A stretch of 64,000 nt of DNA, from positions 1,650,501 through 1,714,500 of the forward strand of contig JAFBJZ010000623.1 of NCBI GenBank assembly GCA_016785225.1, in the 5' to 3' direction. The first letter of the stretch is position 1; each line of letters opens with the position of its first letter. Shown in pieces: positions 38,340-48,095 of the stretch. The notes below the pieces were generated by a model. The model saw only the letters and a list, made by a program, of their open reading frames with translations. It searched no databases and was not told where the DNA came from. This stretch comes from Psettodes erumei. Its lineage: Eukaryota; Chordata; Actinopteri; Pleuronectiformes; Psettodidae. Both the position numbers and the translations under genes were made by a program.

Positions 38340-39473
38340 ATGATGGAGCTAATGACAGCTACCCCTTTCTTTTTGATGAACACAACTGATGCCACTGGAA
38401 GAAATAGCTCTTTCTATGATGATGACGAAGAGTACGATGAGCATGCTGAGCTAAGACAGTCGCTGAACATCATGTCTCTCATTGTTTACTGCCTGGCTTT
38501 TGTTCTCGGTGTGTTTGGGAATGGCGTGGTTATCTGGGTGACCGGGTTCAAGATGAAGAAAACTGTGAACACAGTTTGGTTCCTCAGCCTCGCTGTGGCT
38601 GATTTCCTCTTCACAGCGTTCCTGCCCCTAAGTGTGACATACACAGCCATGGATTTCCACTGGCCTTTTGGCAACTTCATGTGCAAACTGAACAGCACCA
38701 TAAGCTTTCTGAACATGTTTGCCAGTGTCTACATCCTGGTGGTGATCAGTGTGGACAGATGCGTGTCTGTGGTGTGGCCCGTCTGGGCCCAGAACCACCG
38801 AAATGTACGCAAGGCCTCCTGTGTGAGTTTGGGTGTTTGGATACTGGCTCTGATTCTCAGCGCTCCATACTTCATCTTCAAAGACACCGGGCCATCATAT
38901 TATAATGAAGAAATCATCAACTGCTTCAACAACTTTGCCCTTTCTGATGATTATGAAACGCCATCTGTCATTCAGCTGCGACAGTTTCGTCATCAGGCCA
39001 TGACCATCACTCGCTTCCTCCTGGGATTTGTTGTCCCCTTCACTGTCATTGTCTCCTGCTACGCCGTGATAATCCATCGCCTCAGGAGGAACCGCACGCT
39101 GGCCAGCCAGTCAAGTCGGCCCTTTAAGATCATCGCTGCTGTGATCACCACTTTTTTCCTGTGCTGGGCTCCTTATCACATCATGGCTCTAATTGAGATG
39201 GTTAATCACACTGCAAATAATCCAAGTGAAGCATTAAACCATGTCATCACTATTGGAGTCCCCATCGCAACCAGCCTGGCCTTTCTCAACAGCTGCCTCA
39301 ATCCCTTGCTGTATGTGTTCATGGGCCAAGATTTCAAGGATAAAGTCCGCAAATCTATCCTGAATGTATTGGAGACTGCCTTCCAGGAAGAGGTTTCTCG
39401 ATCTTATACCTACACAAACTCAATGGTCACCAGTCGGAGTAAAGAGAAGTCTGTTTCTGATGCAGAGGTGTAA
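38340..39473 (+). CDS. Formyl-peptide / chemerin-type chemoattractant receptor (class A GPCR)
   Basis: An intact, intronless 377-residue frame encodes a seven-helix receptor. The N-terminus has N-glycosylation sites N14 and N22 and an acidic DDDEEYDE patch (27-34) suited to a basic ligand. Class A marks are GN (60-61), LAVAD (84-88), the C115-C195 disulfide pair, DRC (139-141) in place of DRY, CWAP (275-278) and NPLLY (321-325). The YVFMGQDF segment leading into the tail is typical of FPR and CMKLR1 receptors. Helix 1-3 text (KMKKTVN, AMDFHW) is closest to the chemerin receptor CMKLR1, while position after spaca6 and has1 is that of the FPR genes. I therefore name the family, not the gene. 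The receptor should act at the leukocyte surface through Gi. The tail is rich in Ser/Thr. AATAAA signals follow at 39,477 and 39,522. It has decayed duplicates downstream. Confidence 0.93.
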   Translation: MMELMTATPFFLMNTTDATGRNSSFYDDDEEYDEHAELRQSLNIMSLIVYCLAFVLGVFGNGVVIWVTGFKMKKTVNTVWFLSLAVADFLFTAFLPLSVTYTAMDFHWPFGNFMCKLNSTISFLNMFASVYILVVISVDRCVSVVWPVWAQNHRNVRKASCVSLGVWILALILSAPYFIFKDTGPSYYNEEIINCFNNFALSDDYETPSVIQLRQFRHQAMTITRFLLGFVVPFTVIVSCYAVIIHRLRRNRTLASQSSRPFKIIAAVITTFFLCWAPYHIMALIEMVNHTANNPSEALNHVITIGVPIATSLAFLNSCLNPLLYVFMGQDFKDKVRKSILNVLETAFQEEVSRSYTYTNSMVTSRSKEKSVSDAEV

Positions 39474-39476
39474 GGT

Positions 39477-39527
39477 AATAAAGAAATACTGTAAGTGTAC
39501 ATAGAAAATGTAACTGTATATAATAAA
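39477..39527 (+). terminator. Receptor polyadenylation signals
   Basis: AATAAA occurs at 39,477-39,482 and 39,522-39,527, right after the stop codon. A further copy lies at 40,137-40,142. Use of the second would give an untranslated region of under 100 bases. Confidence 0.6.
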
Positions 39528-39529
39528 TA

Positions 39530-41975
39530 ACTTGTTGAGCTTTTGATGTTTTTTTTCTAATTCAAGAGTCATCAAGACAATCTCTACATTATCTGAGATT
39601 GGAATATTTACTCTGTCACACTTTGACTGATATGAAGTTTATGAGTGCTAATTATTCATCATCTTTTAAAAAGAGCACTTCTTCTGAAATACACACAGCT
39701 GACTCCAGGCGATATTGTACAATAAGTTCCAGATAAATTTGTTAGCTCCAACCACTTTCTAAAATCAGAAGCGCTTTACAGAGGAAAACAAAGAAAGTAC
39801 ACATCCATGTTACACACAGTATGTATTTTGTACATACATAAAGCACACATGCACAAATACATGCAGACAAATGTACTCAAACTGAATAATGTGGAGCAAA
39901 TGTGTACATGAGTATGAGTGGTGCTCTTTCATTACACCTGTTGTTAGCTGCACACTGTACCATGCCAGATGTAGCAGATGCCGTAACATGTATATATAAA
40001 TTTGAGCAACACAACCAAGTCAAACATACCATTAGTTTTGACTGACAAATGGATTTAGGTGTTTTTGAGCTGTCTCATACACCACATTTGTTTATTATTG
40101 TGTTCTTGCCTATATGTGACAGCAAAGAAATCAAGCAATAAAACAGGTACTGGTTGTTTATAAGCCATGATTGACTGGTTTGGATATTTTTAAATCCTAT
40201 AATGCTGGGGTATTTTTTACCAAGAACATAATGCCTTTTTCCTGTATACTGTAAAGCCTTAAATTAACGCATGGAAGATATTTTACTGAATATAAAATTT
40301 ACAGTATTAAATAGTGTTTATGGAAAACTCATTTCCCAAATTTTCCCTCAGACTTAACTCAACCCACTGATGCCATTATGTATGTACATGGCAGAACTGA
40401 GTACATGACTGTGTGTGTGTGTGTGATAACAGAAAGTGATTCAGCTGACTTTCGACTTCGCTACTGCATGCCTTGATAAACATGTTATTTAGCTAGGACA
40501 AGCTTATGTGAGCCCAGTGAATGAATCTTTTGCTGACCATGAGATCATTATGCTTAATGTAGCTACTGCATTTGTAAATTCACATGGTAAAGCTTAGTTT
40601 GGTGTTTTGCTCATTATTACTTATGTGTTGTGGGGATATGCCTGTGACCCCCTCCACCCATCCCACCCTGAATACAAGCATGTTGTGTTATAATCTGAGA
40701 ATTAAAAAAAAATCATTCCACTTTACTGTCACGATAGGCAGAGCTAACCACCTAATACATTTTGGAAGCATTTTTCATATCACTACCCAGAAGAAGAAAT
40801 CACTTGAAAGATCACTGAGAAACCAAACGTTTAATTATTAATCAATCGCCCTCAATTGAATGGAGGAGAAATGAAATAGCTGACTTCTTCTATGTGATGC
40901 ATAACTTTGGTTTATGTGGCATATTTTGACATAATGTGAACCTCTCTGAAACATTTTTTAATCTAAACAATGGAAATGATAACTGTTTTTTAAACAGCCC
41001 GAGTGTTCAACTCTATTAAGAGTCTATAAATGATGATAATGATTATGCCTGTCGTTGTGATTCTTGTTGTTAAAAATATTTCCTTTATTAAAACATTATT
41101 GGACTTGACAACGTTTTCATTCATAATGTTCATCTCATAATCACCACATAATTTCACAAAACCTGTGACAAATCAGTTGGCACTATTAAAGGTCTGGGAA
41201 TCTGTATCTGTCAAGTAATCAGGAAGTGGGTAATTCAGCACTTATTTGTGATTATGTTTAAATATTTTCAATGAGTTTTGGGTGCCCAAATCACACATTG
41301 TTGTTGGGGTTTTTTGTTGTATGTCCTATTGTTTGCTAACATGTAGAATATATGCTTTTATTTCATTTATTTCATTTCATATACTATTTTGAACATCAGT
41401 GTAAATTTAACGTGCTTTTAACTGAATTTCCAGTTGACAGTACTTATACATATATGAAGAAAAACACACAAAAACATCAGATTCTTCTGGATCCTGTTGC
41501 AATATAAGTTTGTTAATGTTTGAAAAGTAATTAAAATCATCCATCATTATTAGTTTTTTGCTTAATAAGATCATTCATTCATTCAGATTCATTCAGACTT
41601 TAGATGCAGGGTTGGTTCTACAGATGCAGCATAGTCTGTTTGTGCAGCTTCAATACAGTGTAGGCTGCTGTTTTATCAAGCTGCTCGGCAACCTTAAGTT
41701 ACTGACAGATGCTGCTGTGATTTCCTTATAATGTGATGCAGGATGTAGAGAGCGGACAGTAATAGATGCAATAATTTACACAGTCAACACAAGGAAACAA
41801 ATACATAATGTATACTATAGTGTTATAATGTGTCTTTACATTATGTAGTTCATCTATCAATAAAGACACTGTGTTTTGAGCAAACTGAAAGCATTTTTTA
41901 ACAGTTGAAGTATAGTTGTAGACAGGAGATTTCAACAACCTCAGGCAACCACAGTGACATTTTACTACCCACAGG
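39530..41975. other. 3' flank of the receptor gene
   Basis: No coding sequence. The part at about 40,090-40,530 is recognisably related to 43,360-43,700 and to 44,466-44,830 (shared words such as TATGTGACAGCA, ACAGAAAGTGATTCAG, ATTTTACTGAATA), so the flank was duplicated together with the gene. Confidence 0.6.
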
Positions 41976-41977
41976 GC

Positions 41978-43740
41978 AGTTTATATAATGCTGTGAGAGC
42001 TTGATCAGGGACACTTCCTCTTCATCATCATCTGACTGCAGAGTTTTGACAAAGGTATGTTACCGTTTCTAGATAATGTTTTTATATGCTAGTTTAATCC
42101 TGTGATGTTGTTAAAAGGAAATATGACAAAATACGTCAGATTTTGGTTGTAGATATTTACACCTTTGGATTTGGATGAATATCACTATACTGCTTTAATA
42201 TAATGTATTATTTTTTATCAACTGTTATTGGATAATGATATGAAATATGTAAATGAAAGTTCATTGTTTTTCATCATGTTAGCATTCCAGGTATCAAGAC
42301 AACGATGGAGATGACCCCTTTCTATCATGACAACACAACAAATATGTGGTAATAATTACTGACAACTTTGCCGAGTTAAGACAGTCCCTGTGTGAGGATC
42401 AGTACAGGAACCAGTCACAAGCCTTTATTGTAAAAACAATATCCTTTATTCAATCCTTGGTAAAGCCAGTAATCCACAGTAACCAATTCCAAAAACCGAG
42501 ATCCAAAAACAGAGTTGTAAGACAGGCAGTAGTCGACAATGGGAGATCAGACGGGCACCTGAGGAAGAGCAAGGGCAGAGTCATAGTCTGAAGGCACAGC
42601 TGAAAAACCAGAGCAGCAAAAACCAGAACTGTAGTCAGACAGACAAGGTCAAAACCAGAAAAATCAACAACAAACCCAGTAGGGCTGAGGCAGAAAACAG
42701 TGGTCAGGCAAAGGGTGTCTCAGAAGAGCAGATCAAGATGGTGTACAAGACTCTCAGCCCAGAATGAACTGGTCACATTCAGACAACTGGTAACTGCAGT
42801 GCAGGACTATAAATACACAGGAGGGAGGTAACAAGCAAACAGGACAAAGGTGCAGGGAGTTAACTAGATAATTAACCATGAGAGAGAACACAAGAGGGAG
42901 CCCTAATTCACAGGGAAAGCAAAGCAGGGACAGAAGTTAGAAAACAGTGAATGCTGAGAAGATGTTAGTGATTATTAGTGCTGGTGCAATCTACAAATGA
43001 TCCCAACTAGTTGTTAGATGGTTAGTAATATTGGTAATCAGTTAAACAGAGTGGAGGAAGTAAAACAAGGTTTGAAACATTAGTATGGGTATTTAGTTAG
43101 TTGCAATATACACTTTCATCACTAGATGTCACTCAAGCCTACATCATGACACCATCAGTATTTACTACATAGTTGAGCAGACTGACGGTAATATTGTATT
43201 TAACTGTAAGTTGTGATGTGTTTTGTGGGTTATGTCTTTGTAAAACGAGGTACTGTGGAATGTTAGTAATGTTTGTTGACTGTTGTTTGACTCCAAATAA
43301 CCCAGTAGTTCTTTCAATACATAGAAGCACCACAGAAAGGTAACTTATTTTTACAATGGCCTTTCCTGTATGTGACAGCAGCATCAAAAATACAACAACA
43401 ATGTAGGTATCAGCTGTTTATCGGTCATCATTTTAGAATATAATGATATGCAGCTCATCATCTTAATAACATAGCAATAAGGGTATTTTGAATAAGGACA
43501 AGTGTGAAATTGTAAAATTTCTCAACTTAATCCTTATACCCAACTCACCATAGTGATGCAATTATGTCTTTATATGATTGAATTAGTTACATGACAACAT
43601 GTTTGTGTATGTCAACACAACAGAAAGTGATTCAGATGAGTTTCGACTGCTAATGCATGTTTAGATAAGCCTGTTGTTCACTGTATGGACAGGCTTATCT
43701 GAGCCTTGTACTTTACTGAATATTATAGTTTAGCTTTCTA
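41978..43740 (+). pseudogene. Receptor pseudogene copy A: promoter, first exon and start only
   Basis: A TATA-like TTTATATAATG sits at about 41,980. A first exon resembling that of the intact receptor (CATCATCTGACTGCAGAG) ends at a GTATGT donor at 42,054. The acceptor before 42,291 leads to an ATG at 42,305 and a short MEMTPF start related to the receptor N-terminus. The frame stops after about 14 codons (TGGTAA near 42,348), though related sequence continues to about 42,393. There it is cut by inserted repeat DNA, and the coding body is missing. Sequence after the insertion (about 43,360-43,740) resembles the 3' flank of the intact gene. No functional receptor can result, though the promoter and splice donor may still work. 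Confidence 0.75.
42394..42960 (-). mobile_element. Retroelement-like insertion splitting copy A
   Basis: Read on the minus strand, this stretch goes from CTCCCTGCACCTTTGTCCTG through TATTTATAGTCCTGCACTGC and a CT-rich section to two AATAAA signals near 42,430-42,460. Layout and wording resemble the LTR or 3' end of common teleost Ty3/Gypsy elements. The left junction, where receptor similarity stops, is clear; the right end is approximate. No coding part is attached. Confidence 0.5.
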
Positions 43741-43742
43741 AA

Positions 43743-44060
43743 GATGTTTGCCAATGTCTACATCAGTGTGGACAGATGTGTCTCTATGGTGTGATCCACC
43801 TGGGCCCAGAACCACCAAAATGTATGCAAGGTGTCCTGTGTGAGTTTGGGTGTTTGGATACTGGCTCTGATTCTCAGCGCTCCATACTTCATCTTCAAAG
43901 ACACCGGGCCATCATATTATAATGAAGAAATCATCAACTGTTTCAACAACTTTGCCCTTTCTGGTGATATTGGAGACCTTCCAGGAAGGGGAGCAATGCT
44001 CTCACACTGACACAATGTCAGCAGACACCAGCAATGACAAGTCAGCTAATAATACATAAT
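43743..44060 (+). pseudogene. Receptor pseudogene copy B: internal fragment joined to tail
   Basis: Starts in the third helix region of the receptor (TTTGCCAATGTCTACATC) with a 12-base deletion and a TGA in the motif corresponding to VVWPVW. The block 43,834-43,962 then matches the intact gene at 38,819-38,947 with one difference in 129 bases, a much closer match than either side. The sequence then jumps over helices 5-7 to the C-terminal tail (TTGGAGAC, CTTCCAGGAAG) and ends in related 3' flank up to about 44,850. It has no start codon, and more than half of the coding sequence is gone. It is a separate duplicate from copy A. Confidence 0.85.
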
Positions 44061-45051
44061 GCTTTCTATGCCATGAAGAAATACTCAAACTGTACATAGC
44101 AAATCATTTTCAGTAGTGGGATGATTTTAATCACAGACAAATATCTACATTAAATCTAAACACTTCTCTGTTGTTGGCTGCTCTTTAACTCACAGCAGTG
44201 TCATCAATCTCTAAAATGCCTTTCCCTGGGAAAAATGACCCAGTAGAGTGATCAATATGATTCAATATTACTTTACAACAGAAGCACCAAAAATAAGGTC
44301 TAGTTACAAAAAGGGAACTTTTTCATGTCCATGTCCCCTGATGGGCTTTCCTTGCTGTGATATGAGTATCAATCATTAGGTCAAAATTATAGAATGATAA
44401 TTAAAAATAATAATTAAAAGGCTGGTACATCAGCTAAATAACAGAAAATATTTCCTCAACAAACATAAGAACATGCCTTTTGTTGCTATACAACTAACAT
44501 TTAACTATATATGTAAATGTATGGAACACATTTTACTGAATACACAAGACATAAACCTTATTTCTGAACAACTGCAAAAACAGTCTTTAAGCACATCTCA
44601 ACCCAACTGTAGGCACATGACAGCCCTCACAACAACAATTATTGGTGGTTTATCTGCATCGTTTTTAGATCAAGGTCTTGTATTTTGGTAATTTTGCTAT
44701 AAATACTGTATACTCGAAAACATATATTTCTTACATTGCAATGAGCACCTCGATATATCAGTCTACTTGTTGCTTTATGTGAAAACAAGTGATTAAGCTG
44801 AATTTTGTTTGCTGGTTTGATTAATATTTATATTGTTTTATTCATTTTTAGTACAGGCTGCCCCAGTCCAATCAATAAAAATGGAAGTTACTATATCTTA
44901 CTGGTCTATATGTAATGTAGCAGCTGTATGGTTTACTTGTCTTATGGTGTCCATTATTCCTTAACTGTCACATAACATAGTTTCACAGAAAAATGGTGTG
45001 GCACACTCATTTATTATTTTACTTATAATTAACAGGCTGACGACTCCTAAA
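44061..45051. other. Duplicated receptor 3' flank
   Basis: No gene. Parts at about 44,466-44,620 and 44,760-44,830 resemble the flank of the intact receptor; the rest is unassigned AT-rich DNA. Confidence 0.5.
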
Positions 45052-47345
45052 ATGGATCCTGTGGGGGATAGGTTTGTGACGTATGGCAACAGGGATGCAA
45101 CTTTAACATTTGATCAGGGAAGGGAGTTTCTGATCATGGAGATGGAGATGAGGAAACAGGAGATAGAGGTAGAGAGTTTGAGGAGGAAGGCAGAGGAGGT
45201 GGAGGGACGGAGATTACATTCACGTTGGATCACCCAGCCAATATTCTGACTCCTCTTACCGCTCGACTACTACTACTTTTGATGTTGTCAGTAACCTACG
45301 TTTAGTTCTACAGTTTAATGACTGAGATTCAGACATATTTTTCTCATTGTTTGAGCATGTATCTAAGAACAGAGTTGCTCAGGCAGCTTACTCTGCTCTG
45401 ACAGTGGTACAGAGCAGGGTTTATTTAGCACTAAAATCAGCTTTGTTAAAAACGTATGAGTTAGTCCCTGAGGCATATAGACAGAAGTTTAGGACCTGGG
45501 AGAGGACCCACCTTAAGTTTGCCAGAGACACGGTTACCTTTTTCAGTCAGTGGTGTAATGCCTTAAAGACAATTAGACAATTATGCTGCTTTATGTAACC
45601 TGATTGTCTTCGAAAAAATTAAGTACACTATACCTAGTAACATTGCTGTTTACATCAGTGAACATAAAGTGATGACTGTTACTGAGGCTGCACCACTAGC
45701 AAACGATTATGTGCTGACACGCCAGGTTCTGATAGGGTGGTTACATATGTCTACTCTGTTAGATAGGAGGAGAAATCTCAGACTCATTTTGGTATGGTTG
45801 AACATGCTACACAGGGTCAGATGCAGGTTGTTCCTCCAAGAGTTTGTAATTATTACAAGGTTGGAGGGCATAAGAAAGCTGACTGTCCTAAAGCTAAGGC
45901 TAAGAGGAGGTACAGTGGGGGCCAGATGAACTCTGCTGCTTGTGCTGCATTTGTGGAACCTGTCCCTGTCGATTTGTCGACCTACGAAGCAAGTCCAGTT
46001 GATTTCGATTAAAATTTCCTTGAAATAACCATGACCTGGGCAAATGAGAATATTCACAGCCTTTTAAGGAGGTAGTGTAGAGGAGGCCAAGCGATGTGGA
46101 AAACCTTATTTTTCTGCCTTCATGCCTGATGATACTGTCAAGTCTTGAGTTCTGTATTGCCCATCTCTGATCACTCTGAACACTGGGGATGTTGTCTTAA
46201 TGCAGGGTAAGGGATTGAATGTTGTACCTGTTCCTTTGCATTCTGCTATCTTTAACTGTGGTTTGGTGCAGGGTCAGATTGTTCTGGGTGTCCATCCTGC
46301 ACTGAGGATCAAAGGGTGGACATTATACCTGGAAACGGTCGGTGTGGCAGCCATATATGGGCTGATGGTACGTTTAGTCCGATAGTATCATCCTCCCCCA
46401 TTCTGAGTGGTGGTCCTGATGAGAATGCTCAGTGTTTCTGTTTAAGAGGTGTTAAGAGCCTGTGCTGTGACAATGGGCCATGCGCCATGTACAGGGGGAA
46501 CCTGACCAGGATGATGTGATAAGTGAGGTGGATCAACTTGCAGTGTCCCTGCGGCAGAGCAGAGAGCTGACCCTTCACTTAGTGAACTGTTCAATTCTGT
46601 TCTCTCCACTAAGGATGGAAACAGTGCTGTTAGTGGCTACCTGCTGCAGGGGGGCCTTCTGGTGAGAAAGTGGTTGTCGCATGGGGAAGGTGCGGTTAGT
46701 AAGCCAGTGTTGCAGAATGTAGTTCCTATTAAGTTCCATGACAAGGTACTTAGGGCCTCCCACAATTAGTCAGGACTCTTGGGCATTCACAAAACCTACA
46801 ACTACATTCTGCTTTATCTGTTTTGGCCGCAACTTAAGAAAGATGTCTCTGGTTATATTAAATGAATGTCACACATTTCAGTCCACTGTACTATCCCAGT
46901 CATTGCACAGCCATTTGAATGTCTCATTATTGATTGTGCTTTTGCCACGTTCCAGCCCCCCTTTACTGTTCTGCATCAGGTGTCTGACCTAATCTGGAGA
47001 GGCTGGGGTAGGTTGGTGGCTGGTGGGGTGCAAAGTTGAAACACAAACGGTCACATGGATGGTTTTGGGGGTAGGTTAAGTCTGTTGGTGTAGCTCTGTA
47101 TTGCATGAATTAATGTTAGGATATTGTTGGTTTTTTTAGTGTGTCGTCAGCTGTTTGCTCCACCTGGGCCCGGCATAACACTCAACTTAAAAGCCTCCTA
47201 CCCTGGACGTTATTTCTCTCTCTTTTCCGCTTTGCTTGGCTTCCGCTCTCCCACTCCTACCGGTTCCGTGGAGTTATGCACCAATGGGTATATATAGACC
47301 AAATTCTAGTTTTTGTAACATTGCAGCGTGTTTTTGCTGCAGCTT
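45052..47345 (+). mobile_element. Degenerate Ty3/Gypsy-type retrotransposon (gag and integrase remains)
   Basis: A short frame from ATG 45,052 is stopped at 45,247. At 45,347-45,598 comes a gag segment with ALLKTYELVPEAYRQKFR, the SCAN-like core known from Gmr1-type Gypsy gag proteins. A zinc-knuckle relic CNYYKVGGHKKADC near 45,845 has Tyr where the second Cys should be. Near 46,735-46,900 the integrase zinc-binding region is readable (LGIHKTYNYILLYLFWPQLK) with stops on both sides. Protease and reverse transcriptase could not be read. The stretch at about 47,140-47,345, with TATATATAG, may belong to the 3' LTR, but I found no matching 5' LTR. The element is broken in many places and cannot move on its own. 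Confidence 0.75.
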
Positions 47346-47650
47346 AAGAGCCGGGCTGTAACAACAGTTAATATAAAACACATAAAACTGTCAAGAGCTT
47401 CATATATAAGTTTACAATGGTATTCTGTGAAAGTAAAGTGTAATAAAGAACTGCAAATAAAGTCTGCACTTGCTCAACTTGCAAGCTACCTTCTAAAGTA
47501 GAAATAGCACTTTACTTCAAACATGCTTTCATAATTTCAGAGGAAATCTGATTAAGTGTGCAAAAGAGGATGACAGGAAGGAACATGTACTGTAGATAGC
47601 CAAGACTTGTTTAATTCACCCAATACTGACTAATTCTAACTAGGCAGCTA
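47346..47650. other. Spacer between repeat elements
   Basis: AT-rich, no gene seen. An AATAAA pair lies near 47,440-47,465 and may belong to the retroelement transcript. Confidence 0.4.
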
Positions 47651-48095
47651 GGCAATGTTGTGGCAAATCACATCTTTGTTCTGAAATAAAGAGAATTGAT
47701 CAGAGCAAAGCGTCTGTCAGGATTTATTGAAGTTACAGTAAGGAGGTGAGTCATCAGACGATTGAGTAAGTGCTCAGTCTGATGAGGAGTCACCCAGAGC
47801 AAAAAGTAATGTAAGCATTTATACAGAGATACAGACAAAGGTGCAGACAAAGGTATCTCAGTGACATGATACAGAGGAGTCTCAGTGACATAGCACATAT
47901 CTCAGTGACATGACACAGAGAGTGACGCACAAGAGAGTGACATCTGATCATGAGAGTGACATCTGACTATATGATTATGAACTAAGGAACATGTTTTGAG
48001 CACACAAATGAAGGGATACAAGAGGGCAAAAGGGTAAAAGGTGGATTTTCCATTACAGCAACTACTAGGCAGCATAATGACTTTGTCTGAAGTCA
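47651..48095. repeat. Unclassified repeat with CTCAGTGACAT subrepeats
   Basis: The motif CTCAGTGACAT recurs three times between about 47,850 and 47,912, and AGAGTGACATCTGA twice near 47,935-47,967. Both flanks carry a CTAGGCAG word (about 47,642-47,650 and 48,067-48,074) that could be an insertion-site duplication. Family not recognised. Confidence 0.45.

Noticed and set aside
38486..39077. Minus-strand open frames inside the receptor gene
   Set aside because: They are antisense shadows of a clearly real coding sequence and have no family motifs.
42054..44060. One working receptor made by splicing copies A and B together
   Set aside because: Helices 1-2 and 5-7 are absent and copy B has an in-frame stop, so no seven-helix protein is encoded.
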